Positions 24,121 through 31,988 of a stretch of DNA of 64,000 nt are shown here, one piece after another. The DNA is from CAIYYO01 sp049299895 (lineage in GTDB: Archaea; Altiarchaeota; Altiarchaeia; IMC4; QMZM01), in contig JBAQYF010000010.1 in NCBI GenBank assembly GCA_049299895.1, forward strand, positions 1 to 64,000. Reading direction: 5' to 3'. The notes under the pieces were generated by a model. That model ran no database searches, had not been told where the DNA came from, and worked only from the letters and a program-made list of their open reading frames with translations. The first letter of the stretch is position 1. The number at the start of each line of letters is the position of its first letter. The position numbers were made by a program, and so were the translations under genes.

Positions 24121-25293
24121 TTAGGTTCCCTTGAGACCGGGTGAGAATATGAATCTTTCGGCTTTCTCTTTGACGCTCTCCTTGTCCTGGCTCTTTGGGT
24201 AGGCGAACGCATATATCGTGTATTCGCCCGCCCCCCGTTCGTATGATATCGCAGAGGACAGGGATAATACGGATATTCCGGATCCCGTCAAATCCTTTAA
24301 GCAAGCCTCTTTGCCCGACGTTCTTATGACTCTGCCGCCCTCGCATAACCCGGTTACCTGGGCGCTCTTTTCCCCGGGGCCGACGGCCGCGGCAAACAGG
24401 TATATCCCGTTTTTGTCAGAGAACAATTGTCCGTAAGCTGATTTGTCCTCCTCCGGAAGGGAGCCCGGGATGGAAGGATCAGAAGGCCCGGACCATAACC
24501 ATCCCTGCGCATAAGGTTTTTCTTCTGTTTTCATACCGCTTCTTATGGATTCCGGCCGTTTTAACAGTTCCTCGAATGCCTTTTTGGAGTATTTTCTGCC
24601 GACAAGAGAGTTGCAATCCCCTTTATTTGTTCCTCCGTATCCGCTGCTGTAATACAGAAGAATTATCCCTCTGCCCTGCTGCCATGCGCAGATCGGATCG
24701 GAGTATTGCCCGGGGGATTTTATCAGGTAGTAGTCTATTCCCTGGGAATTCTTTTTCTCTATCCCCAGTTTGTTCCCGGAGTAGGTTATTGACGGGTACA
24801 GGTAGTCCTGCAGGTTTTCCGCGTAGCCCGGGACGCTCTGCCCCGATTCCAGGTATACTGCGTACCCGGATGCTCCGCCCCCGTATTGTGCGTATGCGAT
24901 ATTCGCCTTCCTGATCTTCTCGAGCAGTCCGCCCCCGAGCAGTTCACCCGCCATGTATGACGCCTCTTTGAATGCATCCTCTCCAGCGGTTACGTATGCG
25001 AAGGACACGATGTTCTCGTCCGGCAGATTCGTTATCAGGTCGTAGTCTATGCTCTCGTCCGCCCAGGAGCCGAAAAAACCGGATAGGTAGAGCGTGGCGC
25101 AGACCGACCCGAAGAAGAGCATGAATACGGCGGAGATGAGGACGACGTTTGATGCGGATGGGTCTTTTGATGCGGACGTCTTTGTGGAATGCATGCGGAG
25201 CAATGGGTCCTCAGGTTCCTTCGGAAGAGCGGACTCTCTGCCGGTTAAACCGGTCACCTCGGATCTCACTGCCTCGGCGTCTGTTCCGTCCAT
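24121..25293 (-). CDS. Membrane-anchored extracellular protein of unknown function
   Basis: A 390-residue protein. About 48 cytoplasmic residues precede one membrane helix (VVLISAVFMLFFGSVCATLY). An external domain follows with YDLITNLPDENIVSFAYVT near its start and a KESVKEKAERFIF end. Three cysteine pairs are possible. The stop TAA is followed in frame by coding-like sequence, so the original protein may have been longer. A TATA-like TTATTTATA stands about 20 bases before the ATG. I do not recognise the family. Confidence 0.75.
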   Translation of the reverse strand: MDGTDAEAVRSEVTGLTGRESALPKEPEDPLLRMHSTKTSASKDPSASNVVLISAVFMLFFGSVCATLYLSGFFGSWADESIDYDLITNLPDENIVSFAYVTAGEDAFKEASYMAGELLGGGLLEKIRKANIAYAQYGGGASGYAVYLESGQSVPGYAENLQDYLYPSITYSGNKLGIEKKNSQGIDYYLIKSPGQYSDPICAWQQGRGIILLYYSSGYGGTNKGDCNSLVGRKYSKKAFEELLKRPESIRSGMKTEEKPYAQGWLWSGPSDPSIPGSLPEEDKSAYGQLFSDKNGIYLFAAAVGPGEKSAQVTGLCEGGRVIRTSGKEACLKDLTGSGISVLSLSSAISYERGAGEYTIYAFAYPKSQDKESVKEKAERFIFSPGLKGT

Positions 25294-25333
25294 TACGTTA
25301 CAGGATTACTATAAATAACTATATATACGATGC

Positions 25334-25798
25334 TCACTCCTTCTTCCGGAATAGGAGCCAGTTCTTCTCGCCGGGGTATCTTGGCGTGGGCTTGAGCTTC
25401 ACTAGAACGTATTTTCCCTTCATCCTGTTTCCTGCGAGTTCGAAGAGTATCTCTTTCCCGCTTATCTTTTCCGGGATGAATGAGCCGCGATCCCATATCT
25501 CAACGGTTCCGGCTCCGTATTCGCCTTCCGGTATAGTGCCCTCGAATCCCGCGTAGTCCAGGGGATGGTCTTCGGTTTCGACCGCGAGCCTTCGGACCCC
25601 TTCTTCGGTCGGGGGTTCTTTTGGGACTGCCCAGCTTTTCAGGACTCCCCCTATCTCCAGGCGCAAATCGTAATGCAGGCGGCTTGCATCGTGTTTCTGC
25701 ACGACAAAGATGCGGTTTGCCCCTGCGGGCTTTACGGCTGCCTTCGGTTCGAGGGTCTTTGTAAAATCCCGCTTCTTTTTGTATTCTTCAAGGGCCAT
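25334..25798 (-). CDS. Stand-alone LigD-type DNA 3'-phosphoesterase
   Basis: A 154-residue PE domain, elsewhere the N-terminal part of bacterial LigD, which heals 3'-phosphate or ribonucleotide ends before ligation. Catalytic residues are all present at family spacing: His36, His42, Asp44, Arg46 (QKHDASRLHYDLRLE) and His78 (TEDHPLDYAGFEG). GEYGAGTVEIWD follows. No ligase or polymerase domain is attached. It lies 20 bases after endonuclease III on the same strand, a sensible DNA-repair pairing. Confidence 0.92.
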   Translation of the reverse strand: MALEEYKKKRDFTKTLEPKAAVKPAGANRIFVVQKHDASRLHYDLRLEIGGVLKSWAVPKEPPTEEGVRRLAVETEDHPLDYAGFEGTIPEGEYGAGTVEIWDRGSFIPEKISGKEILFELAGNRMKGKYVLVKLKPTPRYPGEKNWLLFRKKE

Positions 25799-25818
25799 AG
25801 GCTCTTAAGAAATAGAGT

Positions 25819-26466
25819 TCATACCTTAAAAGCCGAAGGACACACCTTGTTTAGAACGCATTTTTCGCACAGGGGTTTTTTCGCAGTGCAGACGTATCGG
25901 CCCAGTAACACCATCCTCTGGTTTGTAGTTATCCAATATTCTTTCGGTATCTCCGCCATCAGGTCTTTTTCTATCTTCACGGGGTCCGTTTCCCGGGTGA
26001 GGCCGAGCCGGAAACACAGTCTTTTTACGTGGGTGTCTACTGCGATGCCTGAGGCTATTCCGTAGGCGTTTGATAGTACTATGTTCGCTGTCTTCCTCGC
26101 GACCCCGGGAAGAGTCAACAGGTCTTCCATAGTGTTTGGGATCTTTGAACCATATCGTTCTACGAGGATCCTTGCGGACGCGATGATGTTCTTTGCCTTG
26201 TTATGGTAGAATCCGCTTGAGCGGATCTCCTGTTCGAACGTCTTTTGATCTGCCGTGGCATAGTCTTCCGGCGTTTTGTATTTTTTGAACAGGTCTTTTG
26301 TGACTGTGTTTATCGTCTTGTCCGTGGATTGTGCGGATAGTATTGTTGCTACCAGTAGCTCCAATGGATTAGTATAATCAAGTTCGGTCCGGGGGTGGGG
26401 GTATTCCCTGGCAAGGAGGCTCATTATTTCTTTTGCCCTGCCGGAATAGTCTTTTGCCCCTGTCAT
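25819..26466 (-). CDS. nth: Endonuclease III
   Basis: A DNA glycosylase/AP lyase for oxidised pyrimidines, 215 residues. The helix-hairpin-helix LPGVARKTANIV carries catalytic Lys125, Asp144 lies in AVDTHVKR, and a [4Fe-4S] cluster is bound by Cys193, Cys200, Cys203 and Cys209 (C-x6-C-x2-C-x5-C). It stands between ADH synthase (24 bases upstream) and the phosphoesterase gene downstream in one minus-strand run. Confidence 0.96.
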   Translation of the reverse strand: MTGAKDYSGRAKEIMSLLAREYPHPRTELDYTNPLELLVATILSAQSTDKTINTVTKDLFKKYKTPEDYATADQKTFEQEIRSSGFYHNKAKNIIASARILVERYGSKIPNTMEDLLTLPGVARKTANIVLSNAYGIASGIAVDTHVKRLCFRLGLTRETDPVKIEKDLMAEIPKEYWITTNQRMVLLGRYVCTAKKPLCEKCVLNKVCPSAFKV

Positions 26467-26490
26467 ATAGAGAAAAAGATAAAAAAATGG

Positions 26491-27255
26491 TTATTCGCCG
26501 TGCACTATCTTGCACAGCTTTTTTGTCATGGCCACGCGGTCTTTTGCCTGGAAAACGTTCCTCCCGATCGATATTCCCGTTGCGCCGCAGTCCATCGCGT
26601 CTTTGACCATCTTGTAGAGGTCTTCGTCGCTGTCTATCTTTGGTCCGCCTGCTATCACTATCGGGACCGGGCATCCGCGTATTACCTGTTTGAAGCTGTC
26701 TTTGTCGCCGGTGTAAACGGTCTTTACCATGTCCGCACCGAGTTCCGCGCCGACCCTTGCTGCGTGTTTAACGTATTTGACGTCGTGCTCGCTCTCTACT
26801 TTCTTTCCGCGCGCGTACATCATTGCGAGGAGCGGCATCCCGTATTCGTTGCACTGCTCTGCCACCATTCCCAGGTTCTGGAGCATCTCGTCCTCGTTCT
26901 CGCCGCCCACGTTGACGTGCACTGAGACTGCGTCTGCGCCAAGCCGGACCGCTTCTTTTACGCTTGTGACCTGGATGCGGTTGTTCGGGCGCTCGGATAG
27001 GGACGTTCCGCCCGATAGGTGCACTATCAGACCGATGTCTCTTCCGTATCCCCGGTGGCCGCTTCCGACGATGCCTTTGTGCATGAGCACAGCGTTCGCC
27101 CCGCCCTCGGCTATGTCGTTTATGGTCTTTACCATGTCTTCCAGGCCGGGGATAGGTCCCACTGATACGCCGTGGTCAAGCGGCACTATCACGGTCTTGC
27201 GGGATTTCCGGTTGATGATCCTTTCCATCCGTATCTCTTTTCCGATTGTTTTCAT
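26491..27255 (-). CDS. 2-amino-3,7-dideoxy-D-threo-hept-6-ulosonate synthase
   Basis: A class I aldolase-type TIM barrel (254 residues) that starts the archaeal route to 3-dehydroquinate and aromatic amino acids. Motifs: IVPLDHGVSVGPIPGL with Asp27, MMYARG with Tyr147, and the Schiff-base Lys178 in GADMVKTVYTGD. Phosphate is bound by IAGGPK and GRNVFQ. Class I fructose-bisphosphate aldolases of the DhnA family are close relatives, but the PLDHG-VSVGP start is typical of ADH synthase. It follows the GTP cyclohydrolase gene by 22 bases. Confidence 0.88.
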   Translation of the reverse strand: MKTIGKEIRMERIINRKSRKTVIVPLDHGVSVGPIPGLEDMVKTINDIAEGGANAVLMHKGIVGSGHRGYGRDIGLIVHLSGGTSLSERPNNRIQVTSVKEAVRLGADAVSVHVNVGGENEDEMLQNLGMVAEQCNEYGMPLLAMMYARGKKVESEHDVKYVKHAARVGAELGADMVKTVYTGDKDSFKQVIRGCPVPIVIAGGPKIDSDEDLYKMVKDAMDCGATGISIGRNVFQAKDRVAMTKKLCKIVHGE

Positions 27256-27277
27256 GGCGGGTTCCTCGATTAGGTTT

Positions 27278-28063
27278 TTATGCTTCTGCGCTGCTTTCGG
27301 CTATGACGTCGTGCCTGTGTATCGATTCCTGGCTTACGGTCTTTACGTGTATCCTGCATCCTGGGAATCTTTTGCGGGCGGCGTCTATCACTCCCCGGGT
27401 CACGTCCTCGACGAATTTGGGGTTTGCGTGCATCTTTTCGACGACGTATACTTCGTCTTCGGTCTTGAGGAGCGAGTATATCTCAGAGGGGAAGATTTTT
27501 TCCACGCAGTTTACCATGTCTTCCAGGTCTATCAGGTTGTCATACGGGGTATCCAGTTCCAACTGGGTCTCGGCCCTCTGTATATGCGTCTTTCCCCCTG
27601 TCTGTTCCATTGCGTGGGGGCATACCGTGTTTCCCATAACGCTTACCCTGAGGGTCTTGCGATACGTCCCTCCGATGTAGGATACTGCGACGAAAACCCC
27701 GTAGGATTCCATTGTCGTCTTGCCTGTCTTGGGCGTCTTTCTTGGGATGACCAGGTCTGTTTCAAGAGATATCCGGGCCTTCTGGAAGGGGTGTTTCTTC
27801 TCTAGCCTTTCCAGTATGCGCTTCCCCACTTCCTCGATGGAGCCATGCCGGAGGACTATCTCTTCTTCTATGGTTTCGGTTATGGATTCTACCAGCCGGC
27901 TCATATGGGCGCCCCGTCTCTTTCTGTCCAGGTCTATCGTAAGTTCTATCTTCGGCGTGAAGGTATACTTTCGGCCCTTCCATTCCGTGAGAACGATAGT
28001 CTTTAGATTGGTGACTCCAACCCGTTCCAGGTCCTCCTGAACCAATGGTTTATTGTCCTGCAT
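27278..28063 (-). CDS. mptA: GTP cyclohydrolase of the MptA/FolE2 family
   Basis: A 261-residue type IB GTP cyclohydrolase. Archaeal MptA is Fe(II)-dependent and gives 7,8-dihydroneopterin 2',3'-cyclic phosphate for methanopterin-type cofactors, while FolE2 proper gives dihydroneopterin triphosphate. Seen here: FTPKIELTIDLDRKRRGAHM, the VMGNTVCPHAMEQT zinc/iron site (Cys and His), and RAETQLEL near the C-terminal half. It lies about 2 kb from the queDCE operon, so its product could feed either pterin or 7-deazaguanine synthesis. Confidence 0.88.
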   Translation of the reverse strand: MQDNKPLVQEDLERVGVTNLKTIVLTEWKGRKYTFTPKIELTIDLDRKRRGAHMSRLVESITETIEEEIVLRHGSIEEVGKRILERLEKKHPFQKARISLETDLVIPRKTPKTGKTTMESYGVFVAVSYIGGTYRKTLRVSVMGNTVCPHAMEQTGGKTHIQRAETQLELDTPYDNLIDLEDMVNCVEKIFPSEIYSLLKTEDEVYVVEKMHANPKFVEDVTRGVIDAARKRFPGCRIHVKTVSQESIHRHDVIAESSAEA

Positions 28064-28094
28064 CTATATCAACACCGATTAAAAGAATAAAAAA

Positions 28095-29327
28095 TCATTC
28101 ACTCCCGGCCGCCCAGGCATTTATGAGGGCTATGAGGTCATTGATAGTTGCTTCGCCGCTGACCCACAGGTTTATGCAGCTTATGACTTCGGAAATAGAG
28201 ATGCTGCCGCAGGGAGCATAGTCCCCGGGGATATCGCAGCCGCCCGCCAGGGTAGTAGTTGTCGTGCTTGTCGTGGTCGTTGTCGTCGCGTTCGCAGACA
28301 GGTAAACCGGGACGGGGTCTGCCCCGTATATCGTGAGGTATCCTGCGGTTGGAACGTCTTTCAGGTACGTTCCTTCAGGGCAGCTCCCGGGGGAAACGCA
28401 TTCCTGCATGTTTATCCAATCCGCGGGCTCTCCTGCGTTCTGGCACACGTTGGCCGAGTCGTTGAACGTACCGTTGCAGTTTGCGACGCCTGCAAATTCC
28501 CGGGAAAAGTTGTAGGGTATGGACACGTTCCAGGTAAAGGTCTGGATAGCTTTTAGGGCGGTAAAATCCGGACCTATGCCCGGGCCCAGTTCCACCGTAC
28601 CCGGGGATTGGAACTTTGAATATATCTTCGCCTGCTCGGAAGCGGCCAGGGCTGACGGATCGATTGATTCGAAATCGAACTCCGTCGGAGTGATGTCTTT
28701 TACTCCGGTTACGTGCATCCAGGCCTGCGCTTCCATCCCGTTTGGGAAAATGCTTCCGTTGAGTATGACATGGGAATAGTAGGGTATGAAAGGGTCGGAA
28801 CGCACGACAAGCTGCGTTACTGTTATTCCGTTCTGTATGAATGACATGCTTTTTATCACGCCCCCGACCATGTTGTCGGTTATCGTTGCAACAGTTAATA
28901 CCACGCGCTCGGAGCATGCGTTCTGCGCCCCGGGATTATTCCATGCGCAGGAGATTGCGACGCCTGCGGGATTCTGGCCTGATGTAGAGATCATGGAGCT
29001 GATATTCGAGCATATGAGCTGGTTGCTGTTGCCCTTGGCGCATGCCGCAGACAAACTGTCGGAGGACGTATTGTGTTCCCCGAATTCCTGCGGTACCGTC
29101 AGGACGGCCCTGCAGGAACCGCTCTCCCAGACGCACGATGCATTGACTCCAGGGGGAGCAGTCTGCGTTACCTGGGAGCTCACCTGCTGGCTGATATAAT
29201 CGCATACCGTTGGACTGTTCGCCTGCCCGCATGCCGCATCCAGATCGCCCTGTCCCTGAGCCGATGCTTGCCCGGTTAAAAACAGGATGCCTGCAAAAAA
29301 CGCCAAACATATATGGTCTCTTTTCAT
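28095..29327 (-). CDS. Secreted protein with dockerin-like C-terminus
   Basis: A 410-residue exported protein with signal peptide LAFFAGILFLTGQASA. The mature N-terminus has two related cysteine modules (DAACGQANSPTVCDYI... and SAACAKGNSNQLICSNI..., each followed by ASC-W or SC-W and a VLTV strand). A central domain follows, then a Thr-rich linker near 350-362. The C-terminal module CDIPGDY...ISISEVISCINLW...ATINDLIALINAW is like archaeal dockerin-type domains. It may bind a cohesin-like partner on the cell surface. No such partner is identified with certainty here. Confidence 0.8.
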   Translation of the reverse strand: MKRDHICLAFFAGILFLTGQASAQGQGDLDAACGQANSPTVCDYISQQVSSQVTQTAPPGVNASCVWESGSCRAVLTVPQEFGEHNTSSDSLSAACAKGNSNQLICSNISSMISTSGQNPAGVAISCAWNNPGAQNACSERVVLTVATITDNMVGGVIKSMSFIQNGITVTQLVVRSDPFIPYYSHVILNGSIFPNGMEAQAWMHVTGVKDITPTEFDFESIDPSALAASEQAKIYSKFQSPGTVELGPGIGPDFTALKAIQTFTWNVSIPYNFSREFAGVANCNGTFNDSANVCQNAGEPADWINMQECVSPGSCPEGTYLKDVPTAGYLTIYGADPVPVYLSANATTTTTTSTTTTTLAGGCDIPGDYAPCGSISISEVISCINLWVSGEATINDLIALINAWAAGSE

Positions 29328-29385
29328 TTTGTGGTTTTTCTAATGTGTACGTTGTTACAATTATAGTTATATAGTTATATACGGT

Positions 29386-30012
29386 TCATCTGACCTTCAG
29401 GAGCTTGTGCATCTGGGGGATGACTCTTACGCAGGGGTACCTGGAGATTATCTTTGAGTAGTCGATAGTATCGATCCTGCTCCATTCGGGCTGTATTATC
29501 CAATTGGGGTATTCTTTTCCGGAGGAGTGCATCCTTGCAAAGAAGCGCAGGTCGCATTCGTCCTGCACTACTACTTTAATCTGGCTCTTTTTCGGGTGCG
29601 TCAGGCAATAGCATAGGGCGTCTGCGCTGTGCACGCAATTTCCGCTGGAGGGCGCTTTCAGGTCCAGGGAGATGTGATCGCAGGAGGGGAATATCTTTTT
29701 GTCGTACATGCTGCCGTTCGTTTCCAGGAGCACCTTGAATCCTTTGTTCTTTAGTTTGGAGACAAGGCAGGATAGGTCTTTTTCCATAAGGGGTTCTCCT
29801 CCAGTGAGTGAGACCCATTCGATCTTTTTGTCCAGCTTCTTTATGATCCCCGCGCAGGACAACTCCGACCCTTTGCCGTACGCAGTGTCGCACCATCTGC
29901 ATGATAGATTGCATCTTGTGAAGCGGACAAAGTTCATGGGCAGGCCGATGAATATGCCCTCTCCCTGTATGGAAGAGAATATCTCGTTTACTTTGTAGGA
30001 AACTTCTTTCAT
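29386..30012 (-). CDS. queE: 7-carboxy-7-deazaguanine synthase (radical SAM)
   Basis: A 208-residue radical SAM enzyme converting 6-carboxytetrahydropterin to 7-carboxy-7-deazaguanine. The cluster motif is RCNLSCRWCDT, with Cys34, Cys38 and Cys41. The SAM-binding TGGEPLME and the N-terminal SIQGEG are typical. It follows queC by six bases as the last gene of the operon. The pathway ends in preQ0, used for archaeosine in tRNA. Confidence 0.94.
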   Translation of the reverse strand: MKEVSYKVNEIFSSIQGEGIFIGLPMNFVRFTRCNLSCRWCDTAYGKGSELSCAGIIKKLDKKIEWVSLTGGEPLMEKDLSCLVSKLKNKGFKVLLETNGSMYDKKIFPSCDHISLDLKAPSSGNCVHSADALCYCLTHPKKSQIKVVVQDECDLRFFARMHSSGKEYPNWIIQPEWSRIDTIDYSKIISRYPCVRVIPQMHKLLKVR

Positions 30013-30018
30013 GCCGGT

Positions 30019-30699
30019 TCACTCGTATGGGATTGGATCGACTACGCCCGCTTCAATGAATCCGTTCAGCCTCAGAACGCATGAGTCGCATCTGCCGCAG
30101 GCTTTCCCGCCGCCCAGATAGCAGCTCCATGTGTCCTTGAATGGGACATTCAGTTCCATCCCTTTTCTCACTATTCCCGCTTTGTCAAGCTTTATTATCG
30201 GGGTCTCTATCCGGATCATCTTTCCGCCTACGGTTCTTTTCGTAGCAAGGTCTGCCATCTCCTGGAATTTTTCGAAGTATTCCTGCCGGCAGTCGGGGTA
30301 TCCGCTGTAATCCACGCAGTTTGCGCCGATGTAGATTGCTTCGGCTCCGGCTACTTCGGCGTATGCCAGCGCGAAGGAGAGCATTATCGTGTTCCTGGCG
30401 GGAACGTATGTTATGGGTATCTCTTTGTTCTCCTTGATCTTCGAGACGTCTTTTCCGACGGGTACGTCGACACAAGACGTAAGCGCCGAGCCCCCTATCC
30501 CCCGCAGGTCTATCTTGAGTATCCGGTGCTCTTTTACGTCAAGGAAGCATGCTATCATGCGCGCGCATTCAAGCTCTTTTTTATGGCGCTGGCCGTAATC
30601 GAATGAAAGAGCGTAGATCTCATAGCCCTGTTTTTTTGCGATGGCGGCCGCGACCGCGGAATCCATGCCGCCGGAGAGAAGGCATACTGCTTTTTTCAT
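30019..30699 (-). CDS. queC: 7-cyano-7-deazaguanine (preQ0) synthase
   Basis: An ATP-dependent enzyme that turns 7-carboxy-7-deazaguanine and ammonia into preQ0. I chose ATG 30699, which overlaps the queD stop (ATGA) and gives 226 residues starting MKKAVCLLSGGMDS, the PP-loop. A much longer open frame upstream is an artefact inside queD. Zinc cysteines are visible as CYLGGGKACGRCDSC near the C-terminus. Middle gene of the queDCE run. Confidence 0.95.
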   Translation of the reverse strand: MKKAVCLLSGGMDSAVAAAIAKKQGYEIYALSFDYGQRHKKELECARMIACFLDVKEHRILKIDLRGIGGSALTSCVDVPVGKDVSKIKENKEIPITYVPARNTIMLSFALAYAEVAGAEAIYIGANCVDYSGYPDCRQEYFEKFQEMADLATKRTVGGKMIRIETPIIKLDKAGIVRKGMELNVPFKDTWSCYLGGGKACGRCDSCVLRLNGFIEAGVVDPIPYE

Positions 30700-31046
30700 T
30701 CTGCATCGTCCGCGCATACCTCGACCCATTTGCCGTGGCCCTCCCAGAGCTTCACGGAGTATAGGGGCATATCGTTTTTCAGTTCCGAGAATATCCATAA
30801 AGCGATGTTCTCCGCAGTCGGGTTCTTGAAGAGGTCGTTGAGATTCCTGTGGTCCAGGGGCTCTATGATCTTTGCCGAAACTATCCGTTTCATCTCGTTG
30901 AAGTCCATCAACATCCCGTCTTTTCCCACATTCCCGCGGACGCATACCTCAAGCCGGTATGTGTGCCCGTGGAACTGCTCGCATTTGCCCTTGTAACCGG
31001 GCAGGTAATGCGAAGCGTCGAAATAGAATTCCCTGTATACTTTCAT
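30696..31046 (-). CDS. queD: 6-carboxy-5,6,7,8-tetrahydropterin synthase
   Basis: A 116-residue PTPS-fold enzyme. Zinc histidines are His13, His26 and His28. The catalytic Cys22 lies in the CEQFHGH motif (C-x3-HGH), which marks QueD rather than other PTPS relatives. LDHRNLND and PTAENIA are further family motifs. The start overlaps the preceding RHH gene by four bases and the stop overlaps queC, so the operon is tightly coupled. Confidence 0.94.
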   Translation of the reverse strand: MKVYREFYFDASHYLPGYKGKCEQFHGHTYRLEVCVRGNVGKDGMLMDFNEMKRIVSAKIIEPLDHRNLNDLFKNPTAENIALWIFSELKNDMPLYSVKLWEGHGKWVEVCADDAE

Positions 31047-31234
31047 TTGCGCGCCTCCTTCTTCCCGGAACGGTCCCTCCCGTGCCGTTTGTCTATTTCG
31101 TCCATTTCATCAAGCATCTTCCGGCATGCGGTCCTCACCGCATCGGATACGTTCACGAATTTCCGGTCGTCCCCCACGTGCACTGAAAGGTCGTCGAGTA
31201 TGTGCCGGGGTATCTCCACGCAAATCTTTGGCAT
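31043..31234 (-). CDS. Ribbon-helix-helix regulator leading the queDCE operon
   Basis: A 63-residue protein with N-terminal strand PKICVEIPRHILDDL, the helix SDAVRTACRKML, and a basic tail, consistent with a CopG/MetJ-like RHH DNA-binding protein. It is the first gene of the operon and overlaps queD by four bases. Tandem GGTATTCCA repeats lie immediately upstream around the predicted transcription start. It is probably the operon's own repressor, responding to some product of the pathway. That link is inference. Confidence 0.75.
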   Translation of the reverse strand: MPKICVEIPRHILDDLSVHVGDDRKFVNVSDAVRTACRKMLDEMDEIDKRHGRDRSGKKEARK

Positions 31235-31245
31235 GATAATCTACC

Positions 31246-31274
31246 GGTATTCCACAGGTATTCCAGGTAGAATA
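31246..31274. promoter_or_regulatory. Tandem-repeat operator candidate of the que operon
   Basis: GGTATTCCA occurs at 31246-31254 and again at 31257-31265 (11-base spacing, one helical turn). A partial third unit, GGTAGAATA, follows at 31266. The array lies between the TATA box at 31287-31296 and the ATG at 31234, over the predicted start site. RHH proteins bind such tandem sites as adjacent dimers. Confidence 0.5.
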
Positions 31275-31286
31275 TTCGAACGAGGA

Positions 31287-31296
31287 CTTAAATAAC
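31287..31296 (-). promoter_or_regulatory. TATA box of the que operon
   Basis: On the minus strand GTTATTTAAG is preceded by CTCC. A start about 25 bases downstream would fall near 31266, within the repeat array and about 30 bases before the first ATG. Confidence 0.45.
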
Positions 31297-31335
31297 GGAG
31301 AAACAGAAAAGATAAAAAAAAGGATGTATAAAGGA

Positions 31336-31914
31336 TCAGGGATACAGTACGATCCTTGTCTGCGTCATAACGTCAGGCGTTACGGCGTCTACAGGTACGA
31401 TGATCCCGTGCTTTGGAATGAGCCTGAGCCTGATTAGTTCCGACTCGCCTATTGCACGGCTGCTTAAAAAAGTTAGTTGTACAACGTCTCCACGGTTTAG
31501 ATAACCCTCTTTGTATTCTTTTCCTTGCTTTGAGTAGGTAGCATTAAACGAGGTGTTAGTTGGACCTAGAATAGGATCATAGGCAAGGCTCTGGGTTGAA
31601 TTTTTCGTATCGAAGGTGATGAGGGTGTCTTCAAGGGATAACGGATCAGACCCTGCAGTCAGCTTAACGAACATATCAAAGGTGTCTATCGTGCCGTTCG
31701 CTCCATCACTGCCGGCTAAAGTAATGACAAAGATACCCCCGGACACTTCCCGCTCAGTCTGCTTGCCAGTCGTAAGCGCTCTTTGCTGCAAACTGCCCGT
31801 AGTACCCAGGAGTACGCTTGCAGCAATCGCCGCAACAAGCACGACTGCGATGAAAATGATAAGGGTCCCGATGCCGCTTTCTCCTTTAACCCCGTGGATA
31901 AATCTGTCTTTCAT
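31336..31914 (-). CDS. Archaellin, copy 4 (most divergent)
   Basis: A 192-residue filament subunit. The class III signal MKDRFIHGVKG is cut before ESGIGTLIIFIAVV by the archaellin peptidase, and the hydrophobic helix then forms the filament core. The C-terminus has the shared GIIVPVDAVTPDVM segment. It differs from the other three after the conserved first 50 residues (TTGSLQQRALTTGKQTEREV) and lies furthest from the archaellin promoter. It may be a minor or terminal filament component. Confidence 0.93.
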   Translation of the reverse strand: MKDRFIHGVKGESGIGTLIIFIAVVLVAAIAASVLLGTTGSLQQRALTTGKQTEREVSGGIFVITLAGSDGANGTIDTFDMFVKLTAGSDPLSLEDTLITFDTKNSTQSLAYDPILGPTNTSFNATYSKQGKEYKEGYLNRGDVVQLTFLSSRAIGESELIRLRLIPKHGIIVPVDAVTPDVMTQTRIVLYP

Positions 31915-31988
31915 GTTGTTTCAGTGTTTATTCTTAATCCAGTTTTATAAAAATAAAATAAAAAAATAAAAAATATAGTCCTATACTC

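Noticed and set aside
24121..24123. Recoding of the TAA in the 390-residue membrane protein
   Set aside because: Known archaeal recoding uses TAG (pyrrolysine) or TGA (selenocysteine). Downstream text also has a frameshift and a second stop, so decay is the simpler explanation.
30700..30945. Longer N-terminus for QueC
   Set aside because: The extension is read inside queD in another frame and is Arg/Pro-rich. ATG 30699 overlaps the queD stop and begins with the proper PP-loop.
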